NCBI RefSeq assembly: GCF_900070355.1 | Contig: NZ_LN849456.1 | Location: 1,860,001-1,924,000 of the forward strand | Direction: 5' to 3' | Source: Devriesea agamarum | GTDB lineage: Bacteria; Actinomycetota; Actinomycetes; Actinomycetales; Dermabacteraceae | DNA: 64,000 nucleotides | Shown: one piece after another, positions 49,007 to 57,785 of the stretch | Numbering within the stretch: the stretch's first letter is position 1 | Layout: every line of letters begins with the position of its first letter | The notes under the pieces: generated by a model | Database searches by the model: none | The model's input: only the letters and a program-made list of their open reading frames with translations | What the model was told of the DNA's origin: nothing | Made by a program: the position numbers and the translations under genes

Positions 49007-49240
49007 TCAGCCCTTCCCGGCGATGCGCAGTGCCGCGCAGGTGCGGCGGTCCAGAGCGACTCTGCTCGATCCGATTCCGATCAGGCGTCCGCCGCCGGGG
49101 GTGCGCTGAATTGCGCGCACGCTGACACCGGTGCGCAATCCGAGTTCTGCAAGGCGGCGACGAAAGCCTGCGTCGACCTGGGGGTGGCCGAGTGTGACCA
49201 GCTCGTCGAAGTGCACGTCGAGAAGAGTGGTGGCGGACAT
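49007..49240 (-). CDS. feoA: Ferrous iron transport protein FeoA
   Basis: A 77-residue SH3-like protein: FRRRLAELGLRTGVSVRAIQRTPGGGRLIGIGSSRVALDRRTC is the family core. FeoA supports FeoB function. ATG at 49240 is preferred over a GTG at 49258. There is no Shine-Dalgarno sequence, but a -10-like TATCCT lies six bases upstream, suggesting a leaderless transcript whose promoter overlaps a DtxR/IdeR-like box. Confidence 0.85.
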   Translation of the reverse strand: MSATTLLDVHFDELVTLGHPQVDAGFRRRLAELGLRTGVSVRAIQRTPGGGRLIGIGSSRVALDRRTCAALRIAGKG

Positions 49241-49245
49241 GTTGA

Positions 49246-49268
49246 CAGGATAAGGCACGCCTTACCTA
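49246..49268 (-). promoter_or_regulatory. DtxR/IdeR-like iron box and -10 element of the feo operon
   Basis: On the minus strand TAGGTAAGGCGTGCCTTAT resembles the DtxR/IdeR consensus TTAGGTTAGGCTAACCTAA in both half-sites. Its end overlaps TATCCT, which is placed for a start at the A of the feoA ATG. Binding of an iron-loaded repressor here would shut off Fe(II) uptake. Confidence 0.55.
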
Positions 49269-49282
49269 TCCACGAGGGTTGA

Positions 49283-49676
49283 GATCGCAATGTGATCGAG
49301 CATCCTAAATAGGATCGGCACCGTATTAATCGCGAACTCGCGGGGGTCGAAGCGCCGCTTTAATAGCTGACATCCACCACTCAAAATACGACTCTAGCTG
49401 CGGGTTTGCCCGCACCCTCGAGGGCCACGCAGCACATATGGAAGCTTTTAAGACTTTGACAAGAACTGTACTTAATCAAGTTTATTGCGGGGTAACTGTT
49501 AATTCCTGCGACTCTCCCAGCATTCCAAGGTCTCGCACCCCTGAACTCCCGTTTGCCCTGAAGCATCTGGCGCTCCTGAAGAATCTGCTAGCTCCAAGGT
49601 GTCTGCTGCCAGCCCCAAGGCGTCTGCTGCCAGCCCCAAGGCGTCTGCTGCCAACCCCAAGGCGCCCGCCCCAGCC
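49283..49676. other. 394-base gap between feoA and the putP stop
   Basis: No gene is supported. The feo promoter is at the left end. An AT-rich patch lies near 49440-49500, and a 21-base tandem repeat occupies the right end (49590-49672). Confidence 0.55.
49590..49672. repeat. 21-base tandem repeat downstream of putP
   Basis: Units start at 49590 (AGCTCCAAGGTGTCTGCTGC...), 49611, 49632 and 49653. The second and third are identical, the first has two changes, and the fourth diverges after CCCCAAGGCG. It lies just past the putP stop. Both strands stay open through it, giving Ser/Ala/Pro/Lys or Ala/Leu/Gly/Asp readings, but no start supports coding. Confidence 0.85.
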
Positions 49677-51209
49677 TTAGGCTTTTGCACCTTTTCGGTC
49701 AAGGGCCGCTATCATGCGGTCGAAATCATCACCATCAGGATGGGCCGCAGCCCCTCCCGGGCGCGGCTTCCAGGTCAGCCAGCTCACCACGACCGCAAGC
49801 ACCAGACACACGAGAAAACCCGGCACAATTTCATACAGGGCCCCGTCGAGCATCCCGAAAAGATTAGCCGCAGGCGTGCTCTTCCAGGTAAATACAACTA
49901 CCGCACCCGCGACCATCCCGACCAGCGCTCCGGCCGCCGTCAACTTCCGCCAGTACAGCGACAGCAGGATGATCGGACCAAACGCCGCACCAAAACCAGC
50001 CCAGGCGAAACTAACCAGATCCAGAATTGTTTTGTTTCGCTCCCACGCCAGTAAAGCCGCCACAATAGCCACCACGAACACGCCACCACGACCTAGCCAC
50101 AAGCTACGACGCGCCGAAAACGTCTTCCCCGACAGGCCCACCAAGTCCTCAACCAGCGCAGACGAGCACACAATCAGCTGCGACGAAATGGTCGACATAA
50201 TCGCAGCCAGCACCGCCGCCAACACCACCCCAGCCACAAACGGATTGAACAAGATCTGAGCGAGATCCAAGAACACCGCTTCTTTATCGCTGAGATGCAG
50301 CTCCGGGTGCAGATGGAAATACGCGATCCCCGCCATCGCGGTGGCAGTCGCCCCGGCCACGCAAAGCACCATCCACCCGATACCAAACCGGCGCCCCACC
50401 TTAGCTTCACGCGATGACCGCAACGCCATAAACCGGATGATGATGTGCGGCTGCCCAAAATAACCGAGACCCCACGCCAACGAGGACACCACCCCTGCCA
50501 CGGTCGCGCCCGCCACCAGCGAAGTAAAAGTCGGGTTCACCTGGGAAATCGCGTGAATCATGGGGCCCGGCCCGCCGACAGCGGCAATTGCCGCCACGGG
50601 AACCAGGATGAGGGCGCTCATCATAATGAGCCCTTGCGCAACGTCGGTGTAGGTGGCACCCAAAAAACCACCGAACAGCGTGTAGCACACGGTCACACCC
50701 GCCACAACCAGCAACCCGGTGTGGTAGGTCCCCCCAAATGTCGACTGGAAGAACACACCCCCGGCAACCATGCCGGAGGACACGTAGAAGGTGAAGAAGA
50801 CCAGGATGACCAGTCCGGCCACAATGCGCAGCAAGCGGGAACGGTCATGCAGACGGTTCTCTAGAAAGGTGGGAACGGTAATCGCGTTCCCTGCGATTTG
50901 GGTGAACTCTCGCAACCTGGGCGCAACAAAGGTCCAGTTCAACCAGGCGCCGACGGTCAAACCGATCGCGATCCAACCTTCCACCAACCCAGAGGCATAC
51001 AGCGCACCCGGCAGCCCCATGAGCAACCAGCCCGACATGTCCGACGCCCCGGCAGACAACGCCGCAGTGAAGGGACTGAGTCCGCGCCCACCAAGCATGT
51101 AGTCATCCCCGGTGGCTGTTTTGCGAAAGGCATACAAACCAATCAGCAGCATCGCAAGGAAATACAGACCAATCGCGATGGCCTTGGGAAGAAGATCCGA
51201 ATCCGTCAC
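49677..51209 (-). CDS. putP: Sodium/proline symporter (SSS family)
   Basis: A 510-residue solute:sodium symporter with about 13 hydrophobic helices. GRGLSPFTAALSAGASDMSGWLLMGLPGALY is the PutP helix 2 signature with Na+ site residues; RLREFTQIAGNAITVPTFLENRL, GALVGMVAG and AAVLAAIMSTISSQLIVCSSAL are further family marks. The first in-frame GTG (51215) overlaps its own GGAGG, so the second GTG at 51209 is the start. It imports proline, as nutrient or osmoprotectant. Monocistronic by position. Confidence 0.92.
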   Translation of the reverse strand: MTDSDLLPKAIAIGLYFLAMLLIGLYAFRKTATGDDYMLGGRGLSPFTAALSAGASDMSGWLLMGLPGALYASGLVEGWIAIGLTVGAWLNWTFVAPRLREFTQIAGNAITVPTFLENRLHDRSRLLRIVAGLVILVFFTFYVSSGMVAGGVFFQSTFGGTYHTGLLVVAGVTVCYTLFGGFLGATYTDVAQGLIMMSALILVPVAAIAAVGGPGPMIHAISQVNPTFTSLVAGATVAGVVSSLAWGLGYFGQPHIIIRFMALRSSREAKVGRRFGIGWMVLCVAGATATAMAGIAYFHLHPELHLSDKEAVFLDLAQILFNPFVAGVVLAAVLAAIMSTISSQLIVCSSALVEDLVGLSGKTFSARRSLWLGRGGVFVVAIVAALLAWERNKTILDLVSFAWAGFGAAFGPIILLSLYWRKLTAAGALVGMVAGAVVVFTWKSTPAANLFGMLDGALYEIVPGFLVCLVLAVVVSWLTWKPRPGGAAAHPDGDDFDRMIAALDRKGAKA

Positions 51210-51760
51210 AGGCACCTCCGTTGGCGACGAGTGCGCTCACCGCTCGGCGACGCGTTGGACACTCTAGCGGAATCTTGACATCAAGACTCTCGAACGGACG
51301 GAAGATGAGAGAAGGTGGGGATCAGGAGTTGAGTTGAGGAAGCCGAGTGGGCTGCTGTAGGTGCGTACCGGGAGAGTTTGCTCGTGGGATCAAACGGAGC
51401 CGGCCGGAGGTCAGTAGGCGGGAGAATGAACGACGCCGGTCGGCATTCAGGCCCTACCTCCAGGGGAACTGCCAGCTGTCACCTTGCCATCGGTGACCCC
51501 TTAAGGAACGAGCAGGTTGCAAAACGTGCATCGTGGTGAAACCTCCTATCACCGTACTTTCGTTCTACTACACGGCATGGAAAACCAGGTTTCCGAATCG
51601 CGCCTGATTACGACTCGATGCACCGTGACATGTCATGGGAATTCATGAAAGACATTTGTTGTAATTCGAGTCTCCCCGTAGGCTAACTCTTGTCATCGTT
51701 CCGGAATGTTTTCCCTGAGCACGATCCGGGCACAGTTCGCCCACCGGACGGAGGTGTGAA
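51210..51760. other. 551-base gap upstream of the MoaD-like gene
   Basis: No gene is supported. GTCACC/GGTGAC (51478-51497) form a short inverted repeat. A palindrome cluster and a promoter-like pair near 51626-51684 are listed separately. The 5' untranslated leader to the MoaD-like ATG would be about 70 bases. Confidence 0.5.
51626..51684 (+). promoter_or_regulatory. Palindrome cluster and promoter of the MoaD-like / MFS unit
   Basis: TGACATGTCA (51626-51635) is a perfect 10-base palindrome. ATGTC...GACAT (51630-51655) with inner CATG...CATG forms a second symmetric unit. Right after it TTGTTG (51656-51661) and TAGGCT (51679-51684) are 17 bases apart, giving a plausible -35/-10. The palindromes would place a regulator against the polymerase. 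Confidence 0.45.
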
Positions 51761-52036
51761 ATGAGCACCCACGCCGTCTCCATCACCTTCGCCTTGGCAA
51801 ACAGTACTGGCGCCCCGCAGCGGCTCAACGTGGATGGGGAATCGGTCACTGAACTCCTGCAGCAGCTCACGCGAGCGCATCCGAGTTTGCGGCAGCCACT
51901 CACCCCGGTTGATGGGCACCTACCAAAGTACATCCGGATCGTCGTTGATGGGGTTAGCTGCAGCGATGCACGCCATGATGAGGTCCTGAAACCTGATGCT
52001 CAGGTGATGATCATGTCGGCGGTCGCCGGAGGATGA
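51761..52036 (+). CDS. MoaD/ThiS-like beta-grasp sulfur-carrier protein
   Basis: A 91-residue ubiquitin-like protein ending in Gly-Gly (MIMSAVAGG), the site that is adenylated and thiocarboxylated in MoaD, ThiS and CysO. VSITFALANSTGAPQRLNVDGESVTELLQQL and DEVLKPDAQVMIMSAVAGG match the beta-grasp strands. GGAGG five bases before the ATG gives a firm start. Its stop overlaps the MFS gene start (ATGA). No E1-like enzyme, MoaE, ThiG or JAMM protease is in the window, so its partner is unknown. Confidence 0.82.
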   Translation: MSTHAVSITFALANSTGAPQRLNVDGESVTELLQQLTRAHPSLRQPLTPVDGHLPKYIRIVVDGVSCSDARHDEVLKPDAQVMIMSAVAGG

Positions 52037-53280
52037 GTACTGACGCCGAGACACCGCGGGGGTCGGCGCTGCGTCTGCTCACAAGGAATCCCCGTTTTGC
52101 CCGGGTCGCTCTGGCCCAGGCGATCAACAGTTTTGGCTCGTCCATGGCACCCATCGCTTTAGCGTTCGCGGCGCTGGATCGCGGATCCGGACTTGGTGGG
52201 CTCGCGCTTATTCTGACCGCCACAGCTTTGGGGCCCGCGATCATGACGATCATCGGTGGCGTCGCCGCAGATCATGGGAACCGGGCACGCTTGATCCTAG
52301 GATCCCGCGGCGTCTGCGGCTTGCTGCAGACCGCAACCGCCGTCCTGGTCCTGAGCGGGCTCTCCAGCCCATGGTCGTTAGCGCTGCTCAGTTTCGCCAT
52401 GTCGTCACTGTCCTCGTACACGATTCCTGCGGCACGAGCGCTGGTTCGCGACCTGGTGGACGGAGAGGAGTTACAGCGAGGCACCGCGGTCATGAGCCTG
52501 TGCATCGATACCGCGCGGCTGCTCGGCCCCGGCCTGGCTGGGATCCTCCTCGCCGTCATTCCCAACGGAGCGGTCCTGCTCATCGACGCCTCCACGTTCT
52601 TCATCTCTGCGGCGCTGATTCTCAAGATCAGACTCGACCCTCTGCCTGCCAGAAAGGCCACGGCGTGGCAACAGCTACTCGGTGGGATCAGCTACTCAAT
52701 GGGGCATCGGTGGCTCTGGGTCACCGCGATCTGCGGCATGTTCATTAACGGTGCATGGATGGCTGGTTACCAGCTTCTGGGGCCACAACTGGCGCATACC
52801 GATTATGGCGGGCCAGCCTTTTGGGGGCTTTGCGGAACCGCATATACGGCGGGGTTGCTTCTCGGCGGAATCCTGGCCCTGAAGATCCAGACGAAGCAAC
52901 CGATCATCGCTTCCGTCTTCGCCTCTACCGGACTCGCACTGCCCCTGGTGGCACTCGGTCTTCATATGCCGGGTGTCCTCGTCGTCATCTCCCTGGCTTT
53001 GGCATCGGCGCTTTTAGCATTAGCCATGACGTGGTGGTCGTCGGGAGTCCCTGCCTTGGTCGACCGAGAGCATCTCGCCCGGACCTTCGCTTTCAACTCT
53101 GCCATTGAGCTCGGAGGCGTGCCTTTGGCCTACGCTGCCGTCGGAACCACCCACGTGGTCATCAACATCCAAGCACCAGCATCTGAGCTTGCAGCCGCAG
53201 TGGTCATCGTGATCGCTAGCGCAATCAACCTGTTAGCCCTATATAGATTCGCTCGCCCCGAAAAACTGCCACGGCCTTGA
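52033..53280 (+). CDS. MFS transporter coupled to the MoaD-like gene
   Basis: A 415-residue major facilitator protein with about 11-12 helices. The first cytoplasmic loop motif GGVAADHGNRARLILGSR and the helix 5 region LGPGLAGILLAVIPNGAVLLIDASTFFISAALIL resemble the MFS_3/enterobactin-exporter-like subgroup. Translation couples through ATGA to the MoaD-like gene, and the AGGAGG of that region serves as its ribosome binding site. Probably an exporter of a small molecule; the substrate cannot be inferred from sequence. Confidence 0.85.
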   Translation: MSTDAETPRGSALRLLTRNPRFARVALAQAINSFGSSMAPIALAFAALDRGSGLGGLALILTATALGPAIMTIIGGVAADHGNRARLILGSRGVCGLLQTATAVLVLSGLSSPWSLALLSFAMSSLSSYTIPAARALVRDLVDGEELQRGTAVMSLCIDTARLLGPGLAGILLAVIPNGAVLLIDASTFFISAALILKIRLDPLPARKATAWQQLLGGISYSMGHRWLWVTAICGMFINGAWMAGYQLLGPQLAHTDYGGPAFWGLCGTAYTAGLLLGGILALKIQTKQPIIASVFASTGLALPLVALGLHMPGVLVVISLALASALLALAMTWWSSGVPALVDREHLARTFAFNSAIELGGVPLAYAAVGTTHVVINIQAPASELAAAVVIVIASAINLLALYRFARPEKLPRP

Positions 53281-53381
53281 GACATCGGCCGAAAAGGCGA
53301 GAGAACGGTTAATCCGAGGACGGCTTCGCGGACACAAAACCGACTCTTCATAGGTAGGGGCAGACCTGGGAAGGACCATAA

Positions 53382-53645
53382 TCACTGCACCTTCTTCGCG
53401 CTCTTCTGTTCAAGTCCGAACGACTGGACCAGGCCAAGCAGGTTGTCACGCCCAGACTCCAGGTCCTTGTTATCGCGTTCGTGGGCAATGCGGCAGGCGT
53501 GCCCGTAGGCGTCGATGATGAGGCTGTCTTTGAGTCGCTGTCCGTGTTTAAAGAGTCGGTGCGCTGTTTTGAGGGCGTGGCGGGATGCTGTCTCGTCACG
53601 TTGCAGGGTTCCTGCTGCGTCGCAGAGAACTTTTACGCCCTGGGT
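53382..53645 (-). pseudogene. C-terminal fragment of an unidentified gene, no start codon
   Basis: Between a TAG at 53646-53648 and a TGA at 53382-53384, the minus strand has 87 open codons with strong protein-like composition (GTLQRDETASRHALKTAH, LKDSLIIDAYGHACRIAHER, NLLGLVQSFGLEQKSAKK), all helical and charged. ATG, GTG and TTG are absent except at the very end, so it cannot be translated alone. It is probably the 3' end of a decayed gene. I do not recognise the family. Confidence 0.55.
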
Positions 53646-53876
53646 CTAGACGCGTTCGACGAACGCCTTTCGGATCTTGATTGGCTGCCGCCAACCCTAA
53701 AGTTCCTCCTAATCATCGACGGAATCCATGAAGTCCTAGCCAACACCTCAAACCGGGGTAAGAACGTCTTTGAGAAATGCATTCGCACAGCTAGAAGTGA
53801 ACTAAAGTGCCCGCTGGAATGGTGAGACGCCCAGCCCGGCATGGATCTCCGGGGCCTCACTGCCACCATATCCATG

Positions 53877-53920
53877 CCCCAGGCCCCAGGCCCTGGATCC
53901 CAGATCCCAGATCCCAGATC
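53877..53920. repeat. Two adjacent 7-base tandem repeats
   Basis: CCCCAGG x2 plus CCC at 53877-53893, then GATCCCA x3 plus GATC at 53896-53920. Both lie in the gap before the TetR gene. Confidence 0.75.
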
Positions 53921-53983
53921 AGCTTGTCGGTTTACCGACCCGCATTATCGACGGTCCGTACCCCAGGCGCTCCGCTTAGAGGC

Positions 53984-54676
53984 TCAGCCATTTAGAGGCT
54001 CAGTCACCGACAGGATCACCTCGGTGAGAACCTCGCAGAGTTTCGCAAATGACCGGGTATCGCGTCCGTCGAGCAATGCTTCCCGCATGTGCTGGTCCGC
54101 GAGGCCGTGCACGATATCCACCAGATCGTCAATATCGATCAGTAGCCGCAAACCGCAGTCCTTTAGTCCGCGCAGTATGCCTTCACCGATCAGCTGACGA
54201 AACTCAGCGCGAGCTGCTCTCCAGGTTGCGGCTGCTTCCGGCGAGCGCATAGCGTGCAATTCGAGTTCCTGCCTGACCAGGTAGAACGTGCGCCGAGATG
54301 GCAGTGTCTCCACGATGTCGCGCACGATTGCCTGGACTCGGTCACGTACCGGGCCGGGTTCGGTCTGGACGCCCGCGGCATCCGAGGATGCAGCGATCGC
54401 GGCATGCAGTTCTTTGCCGAAGATCTCGTGATGCTGCGCTAAGAGAGCCGCGACCAGATCATCCATATCGCGGAAATTTGAGTAGAAGGCGCCGCGGGTG
54501 AATCCGGCGGCGTCGCAGAGCTGTTCCACGCTCACCCCGGCCACTCCTCGCTCCGCGAATAGGGTGCGTGCGGCGTCCAACAGCCGAGCCCGCGTGCGTT
54601 GGCGTCGGGGCCCAAACCCCTTGCCCGAATCCTCTGTGTTCTGGGGCGCGACTCCGGTGAGCTCCGCCTGTCCCAT
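53984..54676 (-). CDS. TetR-family regulator of the YhgE/Pip gene
   Basis: A 230-residue regulator from ATG 54676, which has GAGGGGG upstream; the frame is open further but that part looks non-coding. The helix-turn-helix covers about residues 25-70: RARLLDAARTLFAERGVAGVSVEQLCDAAGFTRGAFYSNF. The rest is a helical ligand-binding domain. It is divergent from the Pip gene across 82 bases, and a TetR-like palindrome sits inside the Pip promoter, so it is very likely its repressor. Confidence 0.88.
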   Translation of the reverse strand: MGQAELTGVAPQNTEDSGKGFGPRRQRTRARLLDAARTLFAERGVAGVSVEQLCDAAGFTRGAFYSNFRDMDDLVAALLAQHHEIFGKELHAAIAASSDAAGVQTEPGPVRDRVQAIVRDIVETLPSRRTFYLVRQELELHAMRSPEAAATWRAARAEFRQLIGEGILRGLKDCGLRLLIDIDDLVDIVHGLADQHMREALLDGRDTRSFAKLCEVLTEVILSVTEPLNG

Positions 54677-54722
54677 CGGGTCCCCCTCACTCGTCGATGC
54701 CTGCCAACACACTAAGGATACA

Positions 54723-54751
54723 TTGACATATCCAATACAGGTTTGTATCGT
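54723..54751 (+). promoter_or_regulatory. Consensus leaderless promoter with overlapping TetR-like operator
   Basis: TTGACA (54723-54728), a 17-base spacer and TATCGT (54746-54751). The expected start, seven or eight bases later, falls on the ATG at 54759, so the mRNA is probably leaderless. ATACA-GGTT-TGTAT (54735-54748) is a perfect palindrome in the spacer reaching into the -10, ideal for repression by the divergent TetR protein. Confidence 0.75.
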
Positions 54752-54758
54752 TCGCGGA

Positions 54759-57700
54759 ATGAGCAGTTCTGTCGGTCCCGTCCACCCCCGTGCGACCCCC
54801 GGCCCCACTCCCCCGGACTCCAAGCGCCCGCACTCAGGTTCCTCCACCTCACGCGGCACAGCCAACTCCGGCCTTCTTGCCGCACTCCCCCGCGAATGGA
54901 CCAAACGCCTCACCATCCTGTTCGTCGCAGGCCTGGCCATGGTGCCGATCATCTATTCCGGCCTCATGATCTGGTCGTTCTTCGACCCCACCCACAACCT
55001 GAACCACATGCAGGCCGCCGTCGTCAACGAAGACACCGGCGCCTCCACCACCCGAACCGACGGAACCACCGAACACCTCAACGTCGGCGAAACCCTCACC
55101 CACAACCTCACCACGACCCGAAGCGACTCCAACTACACCTGGGTCAGCACCGACCGAGCTACCGCCGATCGCGGCCTTGCCAACGGCACGTACGCAGCCG
55201 TCATCGAAGTCCCATCCAACTTCTCCTCCCAGATTGCGTCCCTCGGCGCCAAAAATCCTGCCGAGGCCGCCCCCGGTCTGCTGACCGTCACCACCAATGA
55301 CACCATTAACTACGTGGGCGGAAACTTCACCAAACCCATCGCCACCGCCACCACCGACGCCCTGGAAAAATCCGTCCTGAAGGACTACCTCGGAAACGTC
55401 TACATCGGGTTCACCACGATGCACGACAAAATCTCGCACGCCTCAGACGGCGCCGAAAAACTTCACGACGGCACCAGCCAGCTATCCACGGGCAGCTACA
55501 ACCTGATCGTCGGACTCAACCAGCTTCAAAGCGGCGCCGGAACCCTCAGCAACGGTGCCACCCAAGCTGCCAACGGATCACAGCAGCTCGCGAGCGGCCT
55601 CAGCACGCTCGATACCCAAGGCGCTGGCCTTCGAGATGGCTCCCACGCCGTCAACCAGGGAGCGACACACCTCGCCCAGGGATCCCGCCAACTGTCCGAT
55701 GGCACCTCAGCCCTTGCCGGAGGCGCTGACAAGGTCGCGGCAGGCAGCGCACAGGTTGCAGCAGGCACCCGCGAACTCGATGCCAAAGCCTCCGACATCG
55801 AACGGGGAGCCCACAACCTCGGTATCACCCGCAGCTCGATCCAACGAGTCACCGACCAGCTCAACCAGACCATCGACTCAACGGCAAACACGCTCAACAC
55901 GCTGATTGACGCACTCAGCCAGGCAGGTCCGCAGGCCGACAGCGCCAGCCGCAGTGCTCATGAGGTTGCGACCGGTGTTCGCGATGCCCACAACCGCACA
56001 CTCAACACCGCTCGTGACCTCAGCGCACGGTCCGCAGATTCACAGAACCTCACCGCCGACTCCGCAGAGACCTCCCGCAACGCCAAGGCCCTCGCGGATT
56101 CCCTGGACAAGGCGAAAACCGCCGCGAACCTCAGCACCGACGCCGACTCGCTCAGCTCCAACGTCACCAGCTACACCGCATCGGCCGACCAGCTCGCCCG
56201 GGACTGCTCGGCCTCCGGCGCATCGGTGGCCTTCTGCTCCCGCCTGAGCACCCTGAGCACCGACTCTAAGAATCTGCGTTCTGACGCTTCCGGCCTGGCC
56301 TCAACCGCGAAAACCACTCACGAGACGCTGAGCGCAGCGAGCGACACCGCAAAGGGAATATCCAAAACCGCTGCCCACATGCATGATGTGGCTCCGGGAC
56401 TCACCTCAGTCCTCGATCATTCCAAAGAGTCCGTCGAAAGTGTGACCCGTTCGCTGGAACCGCTGGTATCCACCACGGGTGAACACGAACGCCAGCTCGG
56501 CACACTGAACGACACCTTGCTTCGGGCTCGCGCAACCTCCAACGGCATCGACCGGCAGTCCCTCCGCGAGATCGTGGCGGACCTCCAACGGCGAGCGCAC
56601 AACGCCGTAAACGTCGTGCCGAGTGCCTTCCAACAAGCCCAAGACGCTATTAACGGCATCCACCGACTCAACGCCGGAGCGCAGCAGGTATCGGCCGGAG
56701 CCCGCAATCTCGCATCTGCGGCTGAGCGCACTCACCAGGGTGCATCTACCCTGGCCGATGGAGCCACGTCCCTTAACCGTGGCACCGCCGCCCTCGCCAA
56801 CGGCACGGATCGCTACACCGAGGGAGTTCACGACGCCAGCGGCGGCGCACAGCGTCTACACGATGCCAACAACCGCATAGCCACTGGTGCCGCAGAGATT
56901 CAGCGCGGAGCCGACTCCGCACACAACGGCGCAACCCGGCTGCACGACGGAGCCGAGCAGGCTGATTCCGGCGCTGCGAAGCTCGCCGAGGGCCTTGCCA
57001 CCGCGAAGAACGATGTGCCCTCGTACACCACCGATGAGAAAAACCATCTCGCCGACGCGGCAGCCCGGCCCGTGTCAATGGATTTCGTACGCCAGCACGA
57101 TGGCACCACCTTCGGTAACGGACTGACACCGCTGTTCTTGTCCCTCGCTCTATGGCTGGGCGGTATGGCCATCTTCTTGATGATGCCGCCGTTTAGGGCC
57201 AACGCGTTGGAGCGGGGCATGAACCCGATTCGCGCCACCCTCGGAGGCCTGCTGCCGGCGTGGGCCCTAGGTGTGGTGCAGACCATCATTGCCTACGCAA
57301 TTTTGCGTTGGGGTGTTGGCATCCAGATCGAAAACCAATGGCATTTCGTGGGGATTGCATTGTTTGCATCCATCGTGTTTGTCACGATCAACCACAGCCT
57401 GTGCGCCACCTTCGGGCCCATCGGCAGGTTCATCGGGCTATGCCTGATCGCGCTTCAGGTCGCGGGGGCTGGCGGCACCTACCCGATTGCCACCTCACCG
57501 GGATTCATCCAGTGGGTCCACCCCTACCTGCCGATCACACACACAGTGGATGCATTCCGAGGCGCTATCGGCGGAGGCTGGGTCGATCCCTCCGGGGACT
57601 TCATAGAACTCACGTACTGGCTGGTGGTCGCCCTTATATTCTCACTGATCGGTGCCAGAATACGGTGGTTCGTCGGTCGGTCGGCGCGCATCCGGCGACT

Positions 57701-57785
57701 TTCTGCGGCCCGCTCCCGGCGAGCTGCCCGCGACGGCTCCTACGCACCGGACTTCTCCGGTATGGGATCGTCTCGGCTCGCGTGA
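54759..57785 (+). CDS. YhgE/Pip-family membrane protein
   Basis: A 1008-residue protein. One N-terminal helix (about residues 55-75, LTILFVAGLAMVPIIYSGLM) is followed by a large extracytoplasmic region. That region starts with the YhgE N-terminal domain (HMQAAVVNEDTGA) and continues with many xxLxxGaxxLxxGa repeats (GSRQLSDGTSALAGGADKVAAG) typical of Pip proteins. At least five helices form the C terminus, ABC-2 permease-like (FLSLALWLGGMAIFLMM onward). Family members include the phage infection protein of lactococci, but their normal role is unknown; export or wall-related functions are suggested. The start is at ATG 54759, with no ribosome binding site, consistent with leaderless translation. 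Confidence 0.88.
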   Translation: MSSSVGPVHPRATPGPTPPDSKRPHSGSSTSRGTANSGLLAALPREWTKRLTILFVAGLAMVPIIYSGLMIWSFFDPTHNLNHMQAAVVNEDTGASTTRTDGTTEHLNVGETLTHNLTTTRSDSNYTWVSTDRATADRGLANGTYAAVIEVPSNFSSQIASLGAKNPAEAAPGLLTVTTNDTINYVGGNFTKPIATATTDALEKSVLKDYLGNVYIGFTTMHDKISHASDGAEKLHDGTSQLSTGSYNLIVGLNQLQSGAGTLSNGATQAANGSQQLASGLSTLDTQGAGLRDGSHAVNQGATHLAQGSRQLSDGTSALAGGADKVAAGSAQVAAGTRELDAKASDIERGAHNLGITRSSIQRVTDQLNQTIDSTANTLNTLIDALSQAGPQADSASRSAHEVATGVRDAHNRTLNTARDLSARSADSQNLTADSAETSRNAKALADSLDKAKTAANLSTDADSLSSNVTSYTASADQLARDCSASGASVAFCSRLSTLSTDSKNLRSDASGLASTAKTTHETLSAASDTAKGISKTAAHMHDVAPGLTSVLDHSKESVESVTRSLEPLVSTTGEHERQLGTLNDTLLRARATSNGIDRQSLREIVADLQRRAHNAVNVVPSAFQQAQDAINGIHRLNAGAQQVSAGARNLASAAERTHQGASTLADGATSLNRGTAALANGTDRYTEGVHDASGGAQRLHDANNRIATGAAEIQRGADSAHNGATRLHDGAEQADSGAAKLAEGLATAKNDVPSYTTDEKNHLADAAARPVSMDFVRQHDGTTFGNGLTPLFLSLALWLGGMAIFLMMPPFRANALERGMNPIRATLGGLLPAWALGVVQTIIAYAILRWGVGIQIENQWHFVGIALFASIVFVTINHSLCATFGPIGRFIGLCLIALQVAGAGGTYPIATSPGFIQWVHPYLPITHTVDAFRGAIGGGWVDPSGDFIELTYWLVVALIFSLIGARIRWFVGRSARIRRLSAARSRRAARDGSYAPDFSGMGSSRLA

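Larger units (their letters stand above)
53281..53983. other. 703-base gap with a gene remnant and short tandem repeats
   Basis: The stretch lies between the MFS gene and the TetR gene. It contains a start-less minus-strand frame (53382-53645) and 7-base tandem repeats (53877-53920). A plus-strand frame (53481-53825) is mostly antisense to the remnant and is not called. No other feature is seen. Confidence 0.55.

Noticed and set aside
49499-49702. 67-residue minus-strand frame through the 21-base repeats
   Set aside because: Its TTG start lies inside putP with no ribosome binding site. The open frame is explained by the repeat unit being a multiple of three.
53481-53825. 114-residue plus-strand frame in the MFS/TetR gap
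   Set aside because: Its first half is antisense to the more protein-like minus-strand remnant, and it has no ribosome binding site.
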